Source: Syntrophomonas sp. UBA4922 (GTDB taxonomy: Bacteria > Bacillota > Syntrophomonadia > Syntrophomonadales > Syntrophomonadaceae). From it: DNA of 20,741 nucleotides. The stretch lies in contig DHBS01000023.1 of the NCBI GenBank assembly GCA_002398825.1, positions 1 through 20,741 on the forward strand, written 5' to 3'. Below are positions 1-8,400 of the stretch, one piece after another (position 1 is the first letter of the stretch; every line of letters begins with the position of its first letter). The notes under the pieces were generated by a model, which was not told the DNA's origin, ran no database searches, and saw only the letters and a list, made by a program, of their open reading frames with translations. The position numbers were made by a program, and so were the translations under genes.

Positions 1-36
1 GATGCAGCAACCCAGACTGTAACCATCACTCTCTAA
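1..36 (+). CDS. C-terminal end of a protein, probably copper amine oxidase N-terminal-like domain
   Basis: Only the last eleven codons lie in the window, reading DAATQTVTITL and then TAA at 34-36. The ending closely resembles the C-terminus of the next gene (WDPVVRSVTIVV). That pattern, an aromatic/acidic turn followed by a final beta strand, is typical of the end of copper amine oxidase N-terminal-like domains (PF07833 type). I infer a tandem paralogue of the 284-1228 gene. The family is usually extracellular or wall-associated in Clostridia. Most of the protein is outside the window, so the call rests on a very short stretch. Confidence 0.5.
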   Translation, partial: DAATQTVTITL

Positions 37-72
37 TCGCCAGCACAGTCTAATACCCAATACCTGATAAAC

Positions 73-103
73 AGAGGCCCGGGCAACCGGGCCTCTCTCA
101 TTT
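73..103 (+). terminator. Rho-independent terminator-like hairpin
   Basis: AGAGGCCCGG (73-82) and CCGGGCCTCT (87-96) form a perfect 10-bp, GC-rich stem around a GCAA tetraloop. A weak T-containing tail (CTCATTT) follows. It sits 37 bases after the stop of the first partial gene and probably ends that transcript. The poor U-tract lowers certainty. Confidence 0.7.
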
Positions 104-283
104 GATGATGTAGCCCATGATCCTCTCAATTACCGGATATGGCAGGATGGGGAGATATCACCCGGCATTCCTGATTTCAAAAAAACTAAAAAATTGGACT
201 CATTGACCAGTAGTTGAGATAAAATGCATATAAAGGCAAGAAAGTCTGAAAAGAAGCGTATACCTGGGTGAAGGAGGTACACT

Positions 284-1228
284 ATGACAAGACCGATTAA
301 AAATATCATGATTATGCTGCTAATATCCTTGTTGATGCTGTCCGCCGGGGCAGGCATGGCTCAAGCGGCAACCAGGAACTCGGTTAACCGGGTGGTGTCG
401 GTGGGAGATGATTATCGCGGCTACCCCCGCACCGATCTTACTATTATCGAGGAAGAAGCTTTTCCAAATGGAATCCAAGCCGGCCAAACTTTTGAACTCT
501 TGCTGCCCATGGGGGTGGAGTGGATCCGTGATTCGAACGGCACGGCCACCTACGAAAGTGAAGACATAATATGCCAGAACTGTTCGGTGGAGGCGGAATT
601 GCGCAATGCCAGGACAGTCGAGATCACCGTCACCGCGGCCGATCCGGAGTCGGTCTCACAATTGGAGATCCCTCTGGTTTTCGCAGTCAATGATTTCTTG
701 GGGGATATCGAGGTGACCATCGATTCTCTGGATTCTACCATAAGCGGAGGCCAATACCTGTTCGCCCAGGTGCCTTATAAACTTGTTCCGGTGCCGGAAC
801 CGGAACCCGATCCGCAACCTCAACCTGTTCAGCAGCAGCAGGCGGTTTTCACCATCGGCAGTCCCTTCTACAGCCTCGATGGTGAAGTGCAGCCGGAGAT
901 GGATGTACAGCCTTATATAAAGGAGGGGCGCACCTATCTGCCGGTGCGTTATGTGGCCTACAGTCTGGGAATAGATGAACAGAATATTCAATGGGATGGA
1001 GAGACCCGCAGCGTGGTACTTAGCAAGGGTGACCAAAAGGTGCAAATCTGGATTGGCAGCAGAGCGCTTATTCATAACGGAACTTTATCCGATATGGATG
1101 TGGCTCCGGAGATCTGGCAGGGGCGCACCATGCTGCCGATTGCCCATGTTGCCGAAGCCTTTGGCGCCGCAGTAAAGTGGGATCCGGTTGTGCGTTCAGT
1201 AACCATAGTTGTGAACAGCCCCGAATAG
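284..1228 (+). CDS. Secreted copper amine oxidase N-terminal-like domain protein
   Basis: A 314-residue secreted protein. The start ATG has an ideal AAGGAGGT ribosome site at 271-278, five bases upstream. Residues 1-29 form a signal peptide (Arg/Lys, a long hydrophobic core, then a probable AQA|AT cleavage site). Residues 30-170 are a beta-rich region I do not recognise. A Pro/Glu/Gln linker (about 171-188, PEPEPDPQPQP) leads to a C-terminal copper amine oxidase N-terminal-like domain (about 189-311). That domain shows two copies of the family's GRTYLPVRYVA / GRTMLPIAHVAEAFG motif, each followed by a W-D turn. These domains are common on clostridial cell surfaces, and there is no sign of amine oxidase catalysis here. 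Its role is unknown. The preceding gene fragment appears to be a paralogue. Confidence 0.85.
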   Translation: MTRPIKNIMIMLLISLLMLSAGAGMAQAATRNSVNRVVSVGDDYRGYPRTDLTIIEEEAFPNGIQAGQTFELLLPMGVEWIRDSNGTATYESEDIICQNCSVEAELRNARTVEITVTAADPESVSQLEIPLVFAVNDFLGDIEVTIDSLDSTISGGQYLFAQVPYKLVPVPEPEPDPQPQPVQQQQAVFTIGSPFYSLDGEVQPEMDVQPYIKEGRTYLPVRYVAYSLGIDEQNIQWDGETRSVVLSKGDQKVQIWIGSRALIHNGTLSDMDVAPEIWQGRTMLPIAHVAEAFGAAVKWDPVVRSVTIVVNSPE

Positions 1229-1272
1229 GGGTTATAAAGCGCAATATGCCTCGGTTTCGGGTTGTATAGGGG

Positions 1273-1292
1273 AGTTGACCGGCTGGTCGGTT
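1273..1292 (+). promoter_or_regulatory. Probable TetR-family operator, copy 1
   Basis: An imperfect inverted repeat: half-site AGTTGACC, spacer GGCT, half-site GGTCGGTT. The stretch GACCGGCTGGTCGGT (1277-1291) is identical over 15 bases to the reverse complement of the perfect palindrome at 4274-4293, upstream of the adaptor gene. The left half appears to have diverged where it doubles as the -35 box. The likely ligand is the TetR protein encoded at 8626-9252, by context. Confidence 0.75.
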
Positions 1293-1304
1293 TGCGGCTA
1301 TAAT
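1275..1304 (+). promoter_or_regulatory. Sigma-A-type promoter of the TolC-like gene
   Basis: TTGACC (1275-1280) and a perfect TATAAT (1299-1304) are separated by 18 bases. This is the best vegetative promoter in the window, 35 bases ahead of the GTG start at 1339. The palindromic operator 1273-1292 covers the -35 box and most of the spacer, which is the classic geometry for repression. Confidence 0.8.
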
Positions 1305-1338
1305 CAGAATACATATCGTGCCAGGAAGGATGGTTTTT

Positions 1339-2475
1339 GTGCACAAAAGGGTTATTATACTGATGCTGGCAGCCTTTCTAATCTGCAGTATCATTTCACC
1401 TGCTATTGCCGGGGACGAAGCTGTTCAGCCCCGGGGGTTGACCATAGAACAAGCGATCGATATGGCTCTTACCCACAGCAAGTCTATCCGGCAAGCCTCT
1501 TATGATGTGAACCGCAGCGAAGAGGTGCGCGATAATCTGGCTCAGCAGTTGGATTATGTGCCTCGCGGCCAGACCGATTATGCCACCGGTCAATTGTATA
1601 CCGGTTTGGTAACCTCGGATATGTACTATCGCATGGCCCAAAAAACCCTGACCATGGAAGAAGACAAGGTCATGCTGTCAGCCTACAAAGCCTATACCGA
1701 TGTCATCAAGGCCGGGCAGGAGCTGGAATACGCTCAGAAATCCTTCAATCAGGCCGCCTGGCTGCAGAACGTGGCTTACCTGAGCTATGAGCAGGGTATG
1801 ATCAGCCAATACGACAAAACCGCTGCCGAAGTGCAATATCAGGCCGCTCAAAACAGCTTGAACACCGCCCGGCAATCGCTGGATAACGCTTTCCTGACCT
1901 TAAACCAGTTGATCGGCCTGGATCCTGGGGAGAGTCCCACACTATTGGATAAACCGGCTTTTGAAACCCTGGAACCGGTAAATATGGATGAAAAGATCGC
2001 CAAAACCCTTAATGCCAGCCCGTCGGTCTGGCTGGCCGAACAGGCGGCCAAAATCGCCGAAACCCAGTTGGATTTATATGATTTCACTTATCAGGGGCAG
2101 GATCCTTATGAAGTCAAGGAAGTCGATGTCAGCAAGGCCAAACTCAGTGCCCAGGATGCCAAAGAACAGATGAGCCAGTTTATCCGCACCCTGCATAACA
2201 ACCTTTTGACCATGGAACAGGGCTATGCTTCGCTGCAGGAAGCAGTGAGACTGGCCCAGGAAGACCTGCGCATCAAAAAACTGAAACATGAGATCGGGCT
2301 GGCGACCAGGACTGAGGTGCAGGCGGCTGAACTGGCTCTGCAGGCTCAGCAGAAATCGTTGGATGCCCTGGCCTTCCAGCATGAAGCCTGGAAACTGGTC
2401 TTCGATAAGCCCTGGACCTTCAGCGTGATGATGGGATCAACCTCGACTTCCGCAGCCAGCGATACGGTTCAATGA
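1339..2475 (+). CDS. Secreted TolC-like (outer membrane efflux family) coiled-coil protein
   Basis: About 378 residues from the GTG at 1339, chosen because AGGAAGGA (1323-1330) sits eight bases upstream and the protein then opens MHKRVIILML. Starts at GTG 1318 or ATG 1330 are possible in frame. Residues 1-24 are a signal peptide ending AIA|G. The mature protein begins LTIEQAIDMAL, the usual first helix of the TolC/OEP fold. It has two helical repeats (about 34-190 and 210-360) rich in Ala/Gln heptads, each with a conserved turn (YEQGMISQYDKTAAEVQ and HEIGLATRTEVQAAEL). The connectors that hold beta-barrel strands in E. coli TolC are short: about residues 71-100 and 245-268. It is probably the exit-duct partner of the adaptor and RND pump encoded downstream, under the same operator. 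Confidence 0.8.
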   Translation: MHKRVIILMLAAFLICSIISPAIAGDEAVQPRGLTIEQAIDMALTHSKSIRQASYDVNRSEEVRDNLAQQLDYVPRGQTDYATGQLYTGLVTSDMYYRMAQKTLTMEEDKVMLSAYKAYTDVIKAGQELEYAQKSFNQAAWLQNVAYLSYEQGMISQYDKTAAEVQYQAAQNSLNTARQSLDNAFLTLNQLIGLDPGESPTLLDKPAFETLEPVNMDEKIAKTLNASPSVWLAEQAAKIAETQLDLYDFTYQGQDPYEVKEVDVSKAKLSAQDAKEQMSQFIRTLHNNLLTMEQGYASLQEAVRLAQEDLRIKKLKHEIGLATRTEVQAAELALQAQQKSLDALAFQHEAWKLVFDKPWTFSVMMGSTSTSAASDTVQ

Positions 2476-2503
2476 GAAAATTTATTAAAATCAGTCGAAA
2501 GAT

Positions 2504-2531
2504 TAACCGGCTTCTGGCCGGTTATATTTTT
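2504..2531 (+). terminator. Intrinsic terminator after the TolC-like gene
   Basis: TAACCGGC (2504-2511) pairs perfectly with GCCGGTTA (2517-2524) around a 5-base loop, followed by TATTTTT. It lies 29 bases after the stop. It probably ends most transcripts of the TolC-like gene, so the protease gene downstream would depend on readthrough or on a weak promoter of its own. Confidence 0.75.
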
Positions 2532-2612
2532 GGGAATTAAAGGAATAGAATGTCCCGGTGGTGAATAGAGTGAGACAACTGCACAAATATAGAAAGCAAA
2601 CAGGAGGCTCCA

Positions 2613-4208
2613 TTGAAAAAATACTTTAAAGCTATGCTGCTGACCCTGGTATTCCTCTTGGGCATTGTCTGTCACGGCCTGCCTTTGCAGGCCGCCGAAG
2701 ATGTCCGTCAGGAAGTGGTGGATATTATACAGGAATACTACCCTTACCCGGTGGAGCCCGGGATTTTGCAGCGGACCTCGGCCAAGGCGGTGGTCGAGGG
2801 GCTTAATGATCCTTTCAGTGACTACCTGACGATGGATCAGTACAATGGTTTTATGCAGAGTCTCGACGGCTCTTTCGCGGGAATAGGCATATTTGTGGAA
2901 ATGCAGCCCCAGGGAGTGTTGATTACCGACACCCTTCCGGATTCTCCGGCACAACTGGCCGGTTTGCGGAGAGGCGATATGATTATATCCATAAACAATC
3001 AATCATTGGCCGGTCTTACCATGCAGGAGGCTATGGATCGCCTGCAGGGCAAGGAAGGCAGCCAGGTACTGCTCACCGTTATGAGGGAAGCCCGGCAGTT
3101 TGATATGCGTTTGAAAAGGGCTTTTCTGGCTCTCCCGTCAGTGCGCGGGCTGCAGATGGAGCATCGGGTAGGGTATGTGGCGGTTTATAGCTTTGGCAGC
3201 AATACCGCCACCGAACTTGAACAGTATATCAGAGCCATGGATCCGGACACCGACCAATGGATACTGGATTTACGCGGCAATGGCGGCGGATACCTTTTTA
3301 CCGCCGCCGAGGTGGCCGGATACCTGATGAGTGTCAACAATATGGTGGCTCTGAAGCAAAAGAATGATTGGCTTGAACTCCCGGTGGTGGCTCAATCCAC
3401 CATTATCGATGAACCTGTTGTCCTGCTGGTAGACGGTTACAGCGCCAGCGCCTCGGAATTATTGGCGGCTGCCTTAAAAGATTACCGGCGGGCGCTGCTG
3501 ATCGGTGAGAACACTTATGGCAAAGGCACTATGCAGCAGAGCTTTACTCTCTCCAATGGAGACATATTACACCTGACCATTGCCGAGTTCTATTCTCCTT
3601 TGGGCAATAAAGTGCATCAGACCGGAGTGAAGCCTGATCTGGAAATAAAATCTGATCAGGCTTTGGATGCGGCCTGGTTATTGTTATCCCGGCCCGTTGG
3701 AGGCAGCAGTCACGCCTACATCACAGTCGGGGGAGAGAAGTGCCTGATTGATTTGCAGATGGCCCGTAGCGATCAGTACTGGGAAGCGTGGGATAGTGTA
3801 ACCCAAAATCTCGACAAACTCAGTGTGGAGTGCGGAATAAACTCAGCAATGCACACTGTCAACCTTTCCCGGGCTGACGTAGTCAGCCGTTGGCCGGTGT
3901 ATTATCCTGATTACCGCCTGGCAGGAGAATACTATAACCTTGACAAAAATCAACCGGTTTCCGTTGAAATTCAGGGCCTGGATCCAAGCTGGCCTGAGTT
4001 TAAGTCCGCTTTTGAATTGATTGACAGCCAAAGCGGGGAGCGCGTATCCTTTGACATCTCCCCCGCGGGAACTGCGCTGTCACTGCAACCCCTGGAAAGC
4101 GTTAACGGCCATGAATACTGGCTGTTGTGGCACGGCAGTCCCTCTGCCCATGGCCCTGCTGCAGACTCAGCCCGGCCTGCCATTGCCATTTTACACTACG
4201 ACAATTAG
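2613..4208 (+). CDS. Secreted S41-family (CtpA/Prc-type) C-terminal processing peptidase
   Basis: 531 residues from a TTG start supported by AGGAGG at 2602-2607. Residues 1-28 are a signal peptide. A PDZ domain spans about 88-170 (GIGIFVEMQPQGVLI, SPAQLAGLRRGDMIISINN). The S41 catalytic domain covers about 175-345: strand LDLRGNGGGYL, nucleophile loop DGYSASASE with Ser279 as the likely catalytic serine, and general base Lys304 in TYGKGTMQ. The 25-residue Ser-Lys distance matches E. coli Prc (S452/K477). About 180 residues follow the catalytic domain. I do not recognise them securely; the last 90 (FELIDSQSGERVSF onwards) look like a beta-sandwich of the SbsA Ig-like kind. It acts outside the membrane on protein substrates. 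Its place between the export genes is unusual, and the substrate is unknown. Confidence 0.9.
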   Translation: MKKYFKAMLLTLVFLLGIVCHGLPLQAAEDVRQEVVDIIQEYYPYPVEPGILQRTSAKAVVEGLNDPFSDYLTMDQYNGFMQSLDGSFAGIGIFVEMQPQGVLITDTLPDSPAQLAGLRRGDMIISINNQSLAGLTMQEAMDRLQGKEGSQVLLTVMREARQFDMRLKRAFLALPSVRGLQMEHRVGYVAVYSFGSNTATELEQYIRAMDPDTDQWILDLRGNGGGYLFTAAEVAGYLMSVNNMVALKQKNDWLELPVVAQSTIIDEPVVLLVDGYSASASELLAAALKDYRRALLIGENTYGKGTMQQSFTLSNGDILHLTIAEFYSPLGNKVHQTGVKPDLEIKSDQALDAAWLLLSRPVGGSSHAYITVGGEKCLIDLQMARSDQYWEAWDSVTQNLDKLSVECGINSAMHTVNLSRADVVSRWPVYYPDYRLAGEYYNLDKNQPVSVEIQGLDPSWPEFKSAFELIDSQSGERVSFDISPAGTALSLQPLESVNGHEYWLLWHGSPSAHGPAADSARPAIAILHYDN

Positions 4209-4236
4209 AAAACCGCTCTCTCCATAGCTGGAATAG

Positions 4237-4266
4237 TTGTATTTAAAGCCAGCTTAAAGGTATAAT
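4237..4266 (+). promoter_or_regulatory. Promoter of the adaptor-RND-TetR operon
   Basis: TTGTAT (4237-4242) and a perfect TATAAT (4261-4266) with an 18-base spacer. The expected transcription start, near 4273, falls at the edge of the palindrome 4274-4293, so a bound repressor would block initiation. Confidence 0.65.
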
Positions 4267-4273
4267 TTTGATA

Positions 4274-4293
4274 TACCGACCAGCCGGTCGGTA
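4274..4293 (+). promoter_or_regulatory. Probable TetR-family operator, copy 2 (perfect palindrome)
   Basis: TACCGACC - AGCC - GGTCGGTA is a perfect 8-bp inverted repeat with a 4-base spacer, just downstream of the -10 box and ahead of the adaptor gene. It shares 15 consecutive bases, in opposite orientation, with the site on the promoter of the TolC-like gene. Dyads of this size and composition are typical for TetR/AcrR regulators. The TetR gene at the end of this operon is the obvious candidate, giving autoregulation. Confidence 0.8.
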
Positions 4294-4317
4294 ATGGAGA
4301 GAAGCGGAGGGTTTTTT

Positions 4318-5451
4318 GTGAATAAAAGGTGGAAATGGACGGTTTGGTTCTTCCTGGCGGTTCTGATGGTCTCGCTCCTTAACGGCTGCCAGGCCTCCCA
4401 AGAGGTGGCCAAAGAAATCGAATTAACCGTAGAGGTAACGGCTGCGCAAAATCAGTATATTGCCAGGACGGCACGCTATGCCGGCAAAATCCGGGGAGCT
4501 AACGAAGCCCCGGTAACAGCCAAGATGGCGGGCAGAGTGACTCAGATTCTGGTTCAACCGGGGGATCGGGTAGCAGCGGGACAAACTCTGGTGGTACTTG
4601 ACAGCACTGGCTTACAAGCAGCCCTTAAGCAGGCTGAAGCCATGGTGGCATCTACCCGGGCTCAAATGGCTTCCAACCAGTTGCAGCTGGAAAACGCCCG
4701 TCTTAACTATGAACGCATGCAACAACTTCACCAAGCCGGCGCTATTGCGGACAACGCCCTGGAGGCGGCCCGTCTGCAATACGAAACCCTGCAATCCGGG
4801 GCTGTAGAGGCCAGTGTGGCCTCGGCTGAAGCCGCCCGGCTCAGTCTTCAGGATCAACTCAACAACTGCAATCTGACCGCACCCATCAGCGGTATGGTGG
4901 GAAGCATCGCGGTTTCTCTGGGTGACACCGCCAGCCCGCAAAGCCCGGTTGCGGTTGTCAGCGACACTTCCCGGCTGCAGGTAGAGGTCCTGGTCAGTGA
5001 AGCAGACATAAACTTCATTCAGACCGGAAGCAAAGTCAATGTATACATATCTTCCTTAAGCTCCCAGCCATTTTCCGGCACGGTTGTCAGCGTGGACCCG
5101 ATGGCCGATGTTGTTAAACGCAATTTCACCGTTCAAGTGGCACTGGATGAGGCTCAGCCGCAAATACGCCCCGGCATGTTCGCCGAGGTGGTAATGGCAA
5201 CCGAGCAGGCTGAAAACACCCTGTGTGTGCCTATAGAAGCGGTCATAGCCCGTGGGGATAAGAGTGTGGTCTATACCGTGGATGCGGAGAACCGGGCCCA
5301 TCCCCTGGAGGTTAAAACCGGCATCTCCAGTGATCGGCTCATCCAGATTACGGAGGGGCTGGAAGCGGGAACGCCGGTTATCGTCCAAGGTAATACCCTG
5401 GTGTCAGACGGGACCCTGGTAAGGGTGGTGGCCGGGGAGGAAAAGGTATGA
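4318..5451 (+). CDS. RND efflux periplasmic adaptor (membrane fusion protein), lipoprotein
   Basis: About 377 residues from GTG 4318, preferred over ATG 4294 because GCGGAGGG lies just before it and the protein then starts MNKRWKW with a normal lipoprotein signal. The lipobox LLNGC gives lipidated Cys24. The domain order is that of HlyD/AcrA adaptors. A split lipoyl domain contains APVTAKMAGRVTQILVQPGDRVAAGQTLVVLD and the return strand NCNLTAPISGMVGSIAVSLGDTA. Between these halves is an alpha-helical hairpin of about 80 residues. A beta-barrel region (LQVEVLVSEADINFIQTGS) and a membrane-proximal C-terminal domain (VPIEAVIARGDKSVVYTV) follow. It links the pump to the TolC-like protein. Its stop overlaps the pump start by four bases (ATGA), indicating translational coupling. 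Confidence 0.93.
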   Translation: MNKRWKWTVWFFLAVLMVSLLNGCQASQEVAKEIELTVEVTAAQNQYIARTARYAGKIRGANEAPVTAKMAGRVTQILVQPGDRVAAGQTLVVLDSTGLQAALKQAEAMVASTRAQMASNQLQLENARLNYERMQQLHQAGAIADNALEAARLQYETLQSGAVEASVASAEAARLSLQDQLNNCNLTAPISGMVGSIAVSLGDTASPQSPVAVVSDTSRLQVEVLVSEADINFIQTGSKVNVYISSLSSQPFSGTVVSVDPMADVVKRNFTVQVALDEAQPQIRPGMFAEVVMATEQAENTLCVPIEAVIARGDKSVVYTVDAENRAHPLEVKTGISSDRLIQITEGLEAGTPVIVQGNTLVSDGTLVRVVAGEEKV

Positions 5452-8400
5452 AACTGGTAGACTTTTCGATCCGACGCCCGGTAACCATGGCTATTCTGGT
5501 TGTAGTAGTCGCGATCCTGGGATTCTTTACCTATTCACGTTTGTCCGTAGACCTTTATCCTGATATGGAGATCCCGGTGGTTGCGGTTATGAGCTCATAT
5601 AGCGGAGCCGGCCCGCAAGAAGTGGAAAACCAGGTAACCAAGCCTCTGGAAAGCGCCATAGCCAATGTAGGCAGTATAAAACAGGTTGATTCAGTATCCT
5701 CTGAAGGCAGTGCGATCATCATCGTGCAATTTGATTGGGGCATCAATGTCGATAACGCTGCCCAGGAAATCAGCGAGAAGATTACGTTTGTAGAAGGGAT
5801 CCTTCCCGACACTGCCACCAAACCAATGGTGGTTAAAATGGACCCCAACATGATGCCGGTGATTCAGATAGGGATAAGCGGGGCCGCCGACCTTACCCAG
5901 CTGCAGGCGGTAGCTGAGGATGTGATAGAACCCCGCCTGGCCAGGATTCCCGAGGTGGCTTCCGTAATCATTACCGGGGGCAGTCCCCGCGAAGTGCATG
6001 TTGATGTAGATCCGGTCAAGCTGGAGAATTATGGCCTGACTCTGGCCCAGGTGAGCCAGGTTTTGCAGATGGAGAATTTCAATGTTTCCGGGGGCAAAGT
6101 GGTGCGCGGCGGCCGGGAAATGTACGTGCGCAACCTGCAGCAATTTGAATCCCTGGATGATATCAGGCAGGTGGCCATCAATACTGCTGACGGGCGTACG
6201 GTGCACTTAGGCGAAATTGCCGCGATCAGTGATACTATTCAGGACTCATCCCAGTTTACCCGGGTAAACGGGCTCCCCGCAGTGGGTGTTCACTGCCTTA
6301 AACAGAGTGACGCCAACACGGTAAAGGCCTGTGAAGCGGTCAAAGTGGAACTGGAAAAGATAAAGCAGGAATTGAATATGGATCTGGATATTGCGGTGGT
6401 TATGGACCAGTCCCAGTATATCCAGCAATCTATTCAAAGCACGGTGAGGATGATTCTGGAAGGATCCCTTCTGGCCATGGTGGTATTGTTTCTATTCTTG
6501 CGCAAAGCTCGCAGCACCTTGATCGTCTTTACCTCCATCCCGCTTTCTATCATCGCCACCTTTGTGGTCATGTATTTCAGCAATTACACTATCAACCTCA
6601 TTACTATGGGCGGATTAGCCCTGGGGCTGGGGCGTATAGTGGACGACTCCATCGTGGTGTTCGAAAATATCTTTCGCCACCGCTCGCTGGGTTTATCTTC
6701 TTATGAGGCGGCCCGCAAAGGGGCCTCACAGGTTGGCAATGCGGTTATCGCAACCACATTGACGATTCTGGCGGTGTTCCTCCCCATGGCATTTGTGGAG
6801 GGCATTGCTTCGATCCTTTTTAAACCCCTGGCCATGACAGTGTGTTTCGCTATTTTCTGTTCGTTGATCGTGGCCTTAACCATTATCCCCCTGTTGTCTT
6901 CACGCTTGTTGACGAATCAGGTTATGGCCGCCCGGCCCGATCCCCGCAACCCGGTTTCCCGGCTGATAAACCGTTTAGGGGAATGGATGGACGGCTGGGG
7001 AGACCGCTATGAGGTCTTGCTGGGTAAAGTCCTGGCTCGAAGGCGGGTGGTGGTGATTGGAGTCACTATTGCCATGGTGGCCGCATGTGCGGCTATACCT
7101 CTGGTGGGGGCGGAATTCATTCCCGGTATGGACTCCGGGGAAATCTCCATAAATATTCAGACCGACAAAGGCAATCAATTGACAGAAACCGACAAGATTG
7201 CAAGACTAGCGGAGGAAAAATTGCGCGAGTTCCCCGAGGTACAGACCATTTTCAGCAGTGTCGGCAGCTCGGAGGGCATGACCATGAGTTTGGCTTCGGG
7301 AACTGATAGCGCTACATTGTATGTCAAGCTGGTCCCCAAAGGGGAACGCCAGAACGATGTAAATACTATCGCCGAACGGATGCGCACCTCGCTGCAGGAA
7401 ATCGCCGGCGCCAAAATAGAGGTCTCAGCTGCTGACGCCGCTTCCATGATGGGATCCACCAGCGCCATAACAGTGCAGATTCGCGGAGCGGATCTCGAGG
7501 TTTTAAAACAACTTTCCGAACAGGTTGCGGCGATTGTCCGCCAGGTCCCGGGGACCCGCGAGGTGGTCTCCACCCTGACTGAAGGCAAACCCGAGCTGCA
7601 GATTCACATTGACCGCGCCCGGGCTGCCGCTTTCGGCCTGACCCCGATGCAGGTCTCCAATGAGATCAGTTCGGCCATGCAGGGAAAGGTGGCTACACAA
7701 TACCGGGTGGACGGTCAGGAGGTGGACGTAAAGGTCGGTTTCAAACCCAGCTCAGAAAAAGACATGGATTATCTGACCAACCTTTCTATAATGAATCCCG
7801 CCGGGATTTTGGTAAAATTATCCTCGGTGGCTACCTTTGAGATTGCACAGGGTCCCATAGCCATTAACCGGGTGGACCAGGTGCGCAGCGCTCTAGTCAG
7901 CGGAGACTTGTTTAACCGGGATCTGAACAGTGTAATGCAGGATATTAAAGCCAGGGCAGATGAAATTGACCTTCCCGCGGGCTACAGTATCGAATATGTA
8001 GGCACTGACCAGGAAATGATCGAGACTTTCATCAACCTGGCCATGGCACTGATACTGGCCATAATCCTCTGTTATTCGGTTATGGCTATCCTTTACGAAT
8101 CATTCTTCGATCCCTTTGTAATCATGTTCTCGGTACCCACAGCCTTTATTGGAGTGGTGCTGTCCCTGCTTCTGACCGGAATCCCTTTGAGCGTACCGGG
8201 TTTTATCGGGGTGATCATGCTGGTCGGCATCGTGGTGGCCAATGCCATCGTATTCGTGGATTATTTGAAGCAGATGCGCGAGGAGGGCATGGAGCGTGAA
8301 GAGGCCATTCTGGAAACCGGCCGGGTGCGGCTGCGGCCCATACTTATGACCGCCCTGGCTACCATACTGGCAATGCTGCCTCTGGCCCTGGGGATCGGCG

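Noticed and set aside
190..234. A promoter for the 284-1228 gene
   Set aside because: TTGGAC (194-199) and TTGACC (203-208) are present and several A/T hexamers follow, but no pair has both good boxes and 16-18 base spacing.
130..357. A 75-codon minus-strand frame with a hydrophobic stretch upstream of and into the 284-1228 gene
   Set aside because: The hydrophobic part is partly the complement of the signal peptide region and A/T-rich leader; nothing supports it as a gene.
2469..3002. A 177-codon minus-strand open frame over the start of the S41 protease
   Set aside because: It overlaps the signal peptide and PDZ region of the real gene; no family motif is visible.
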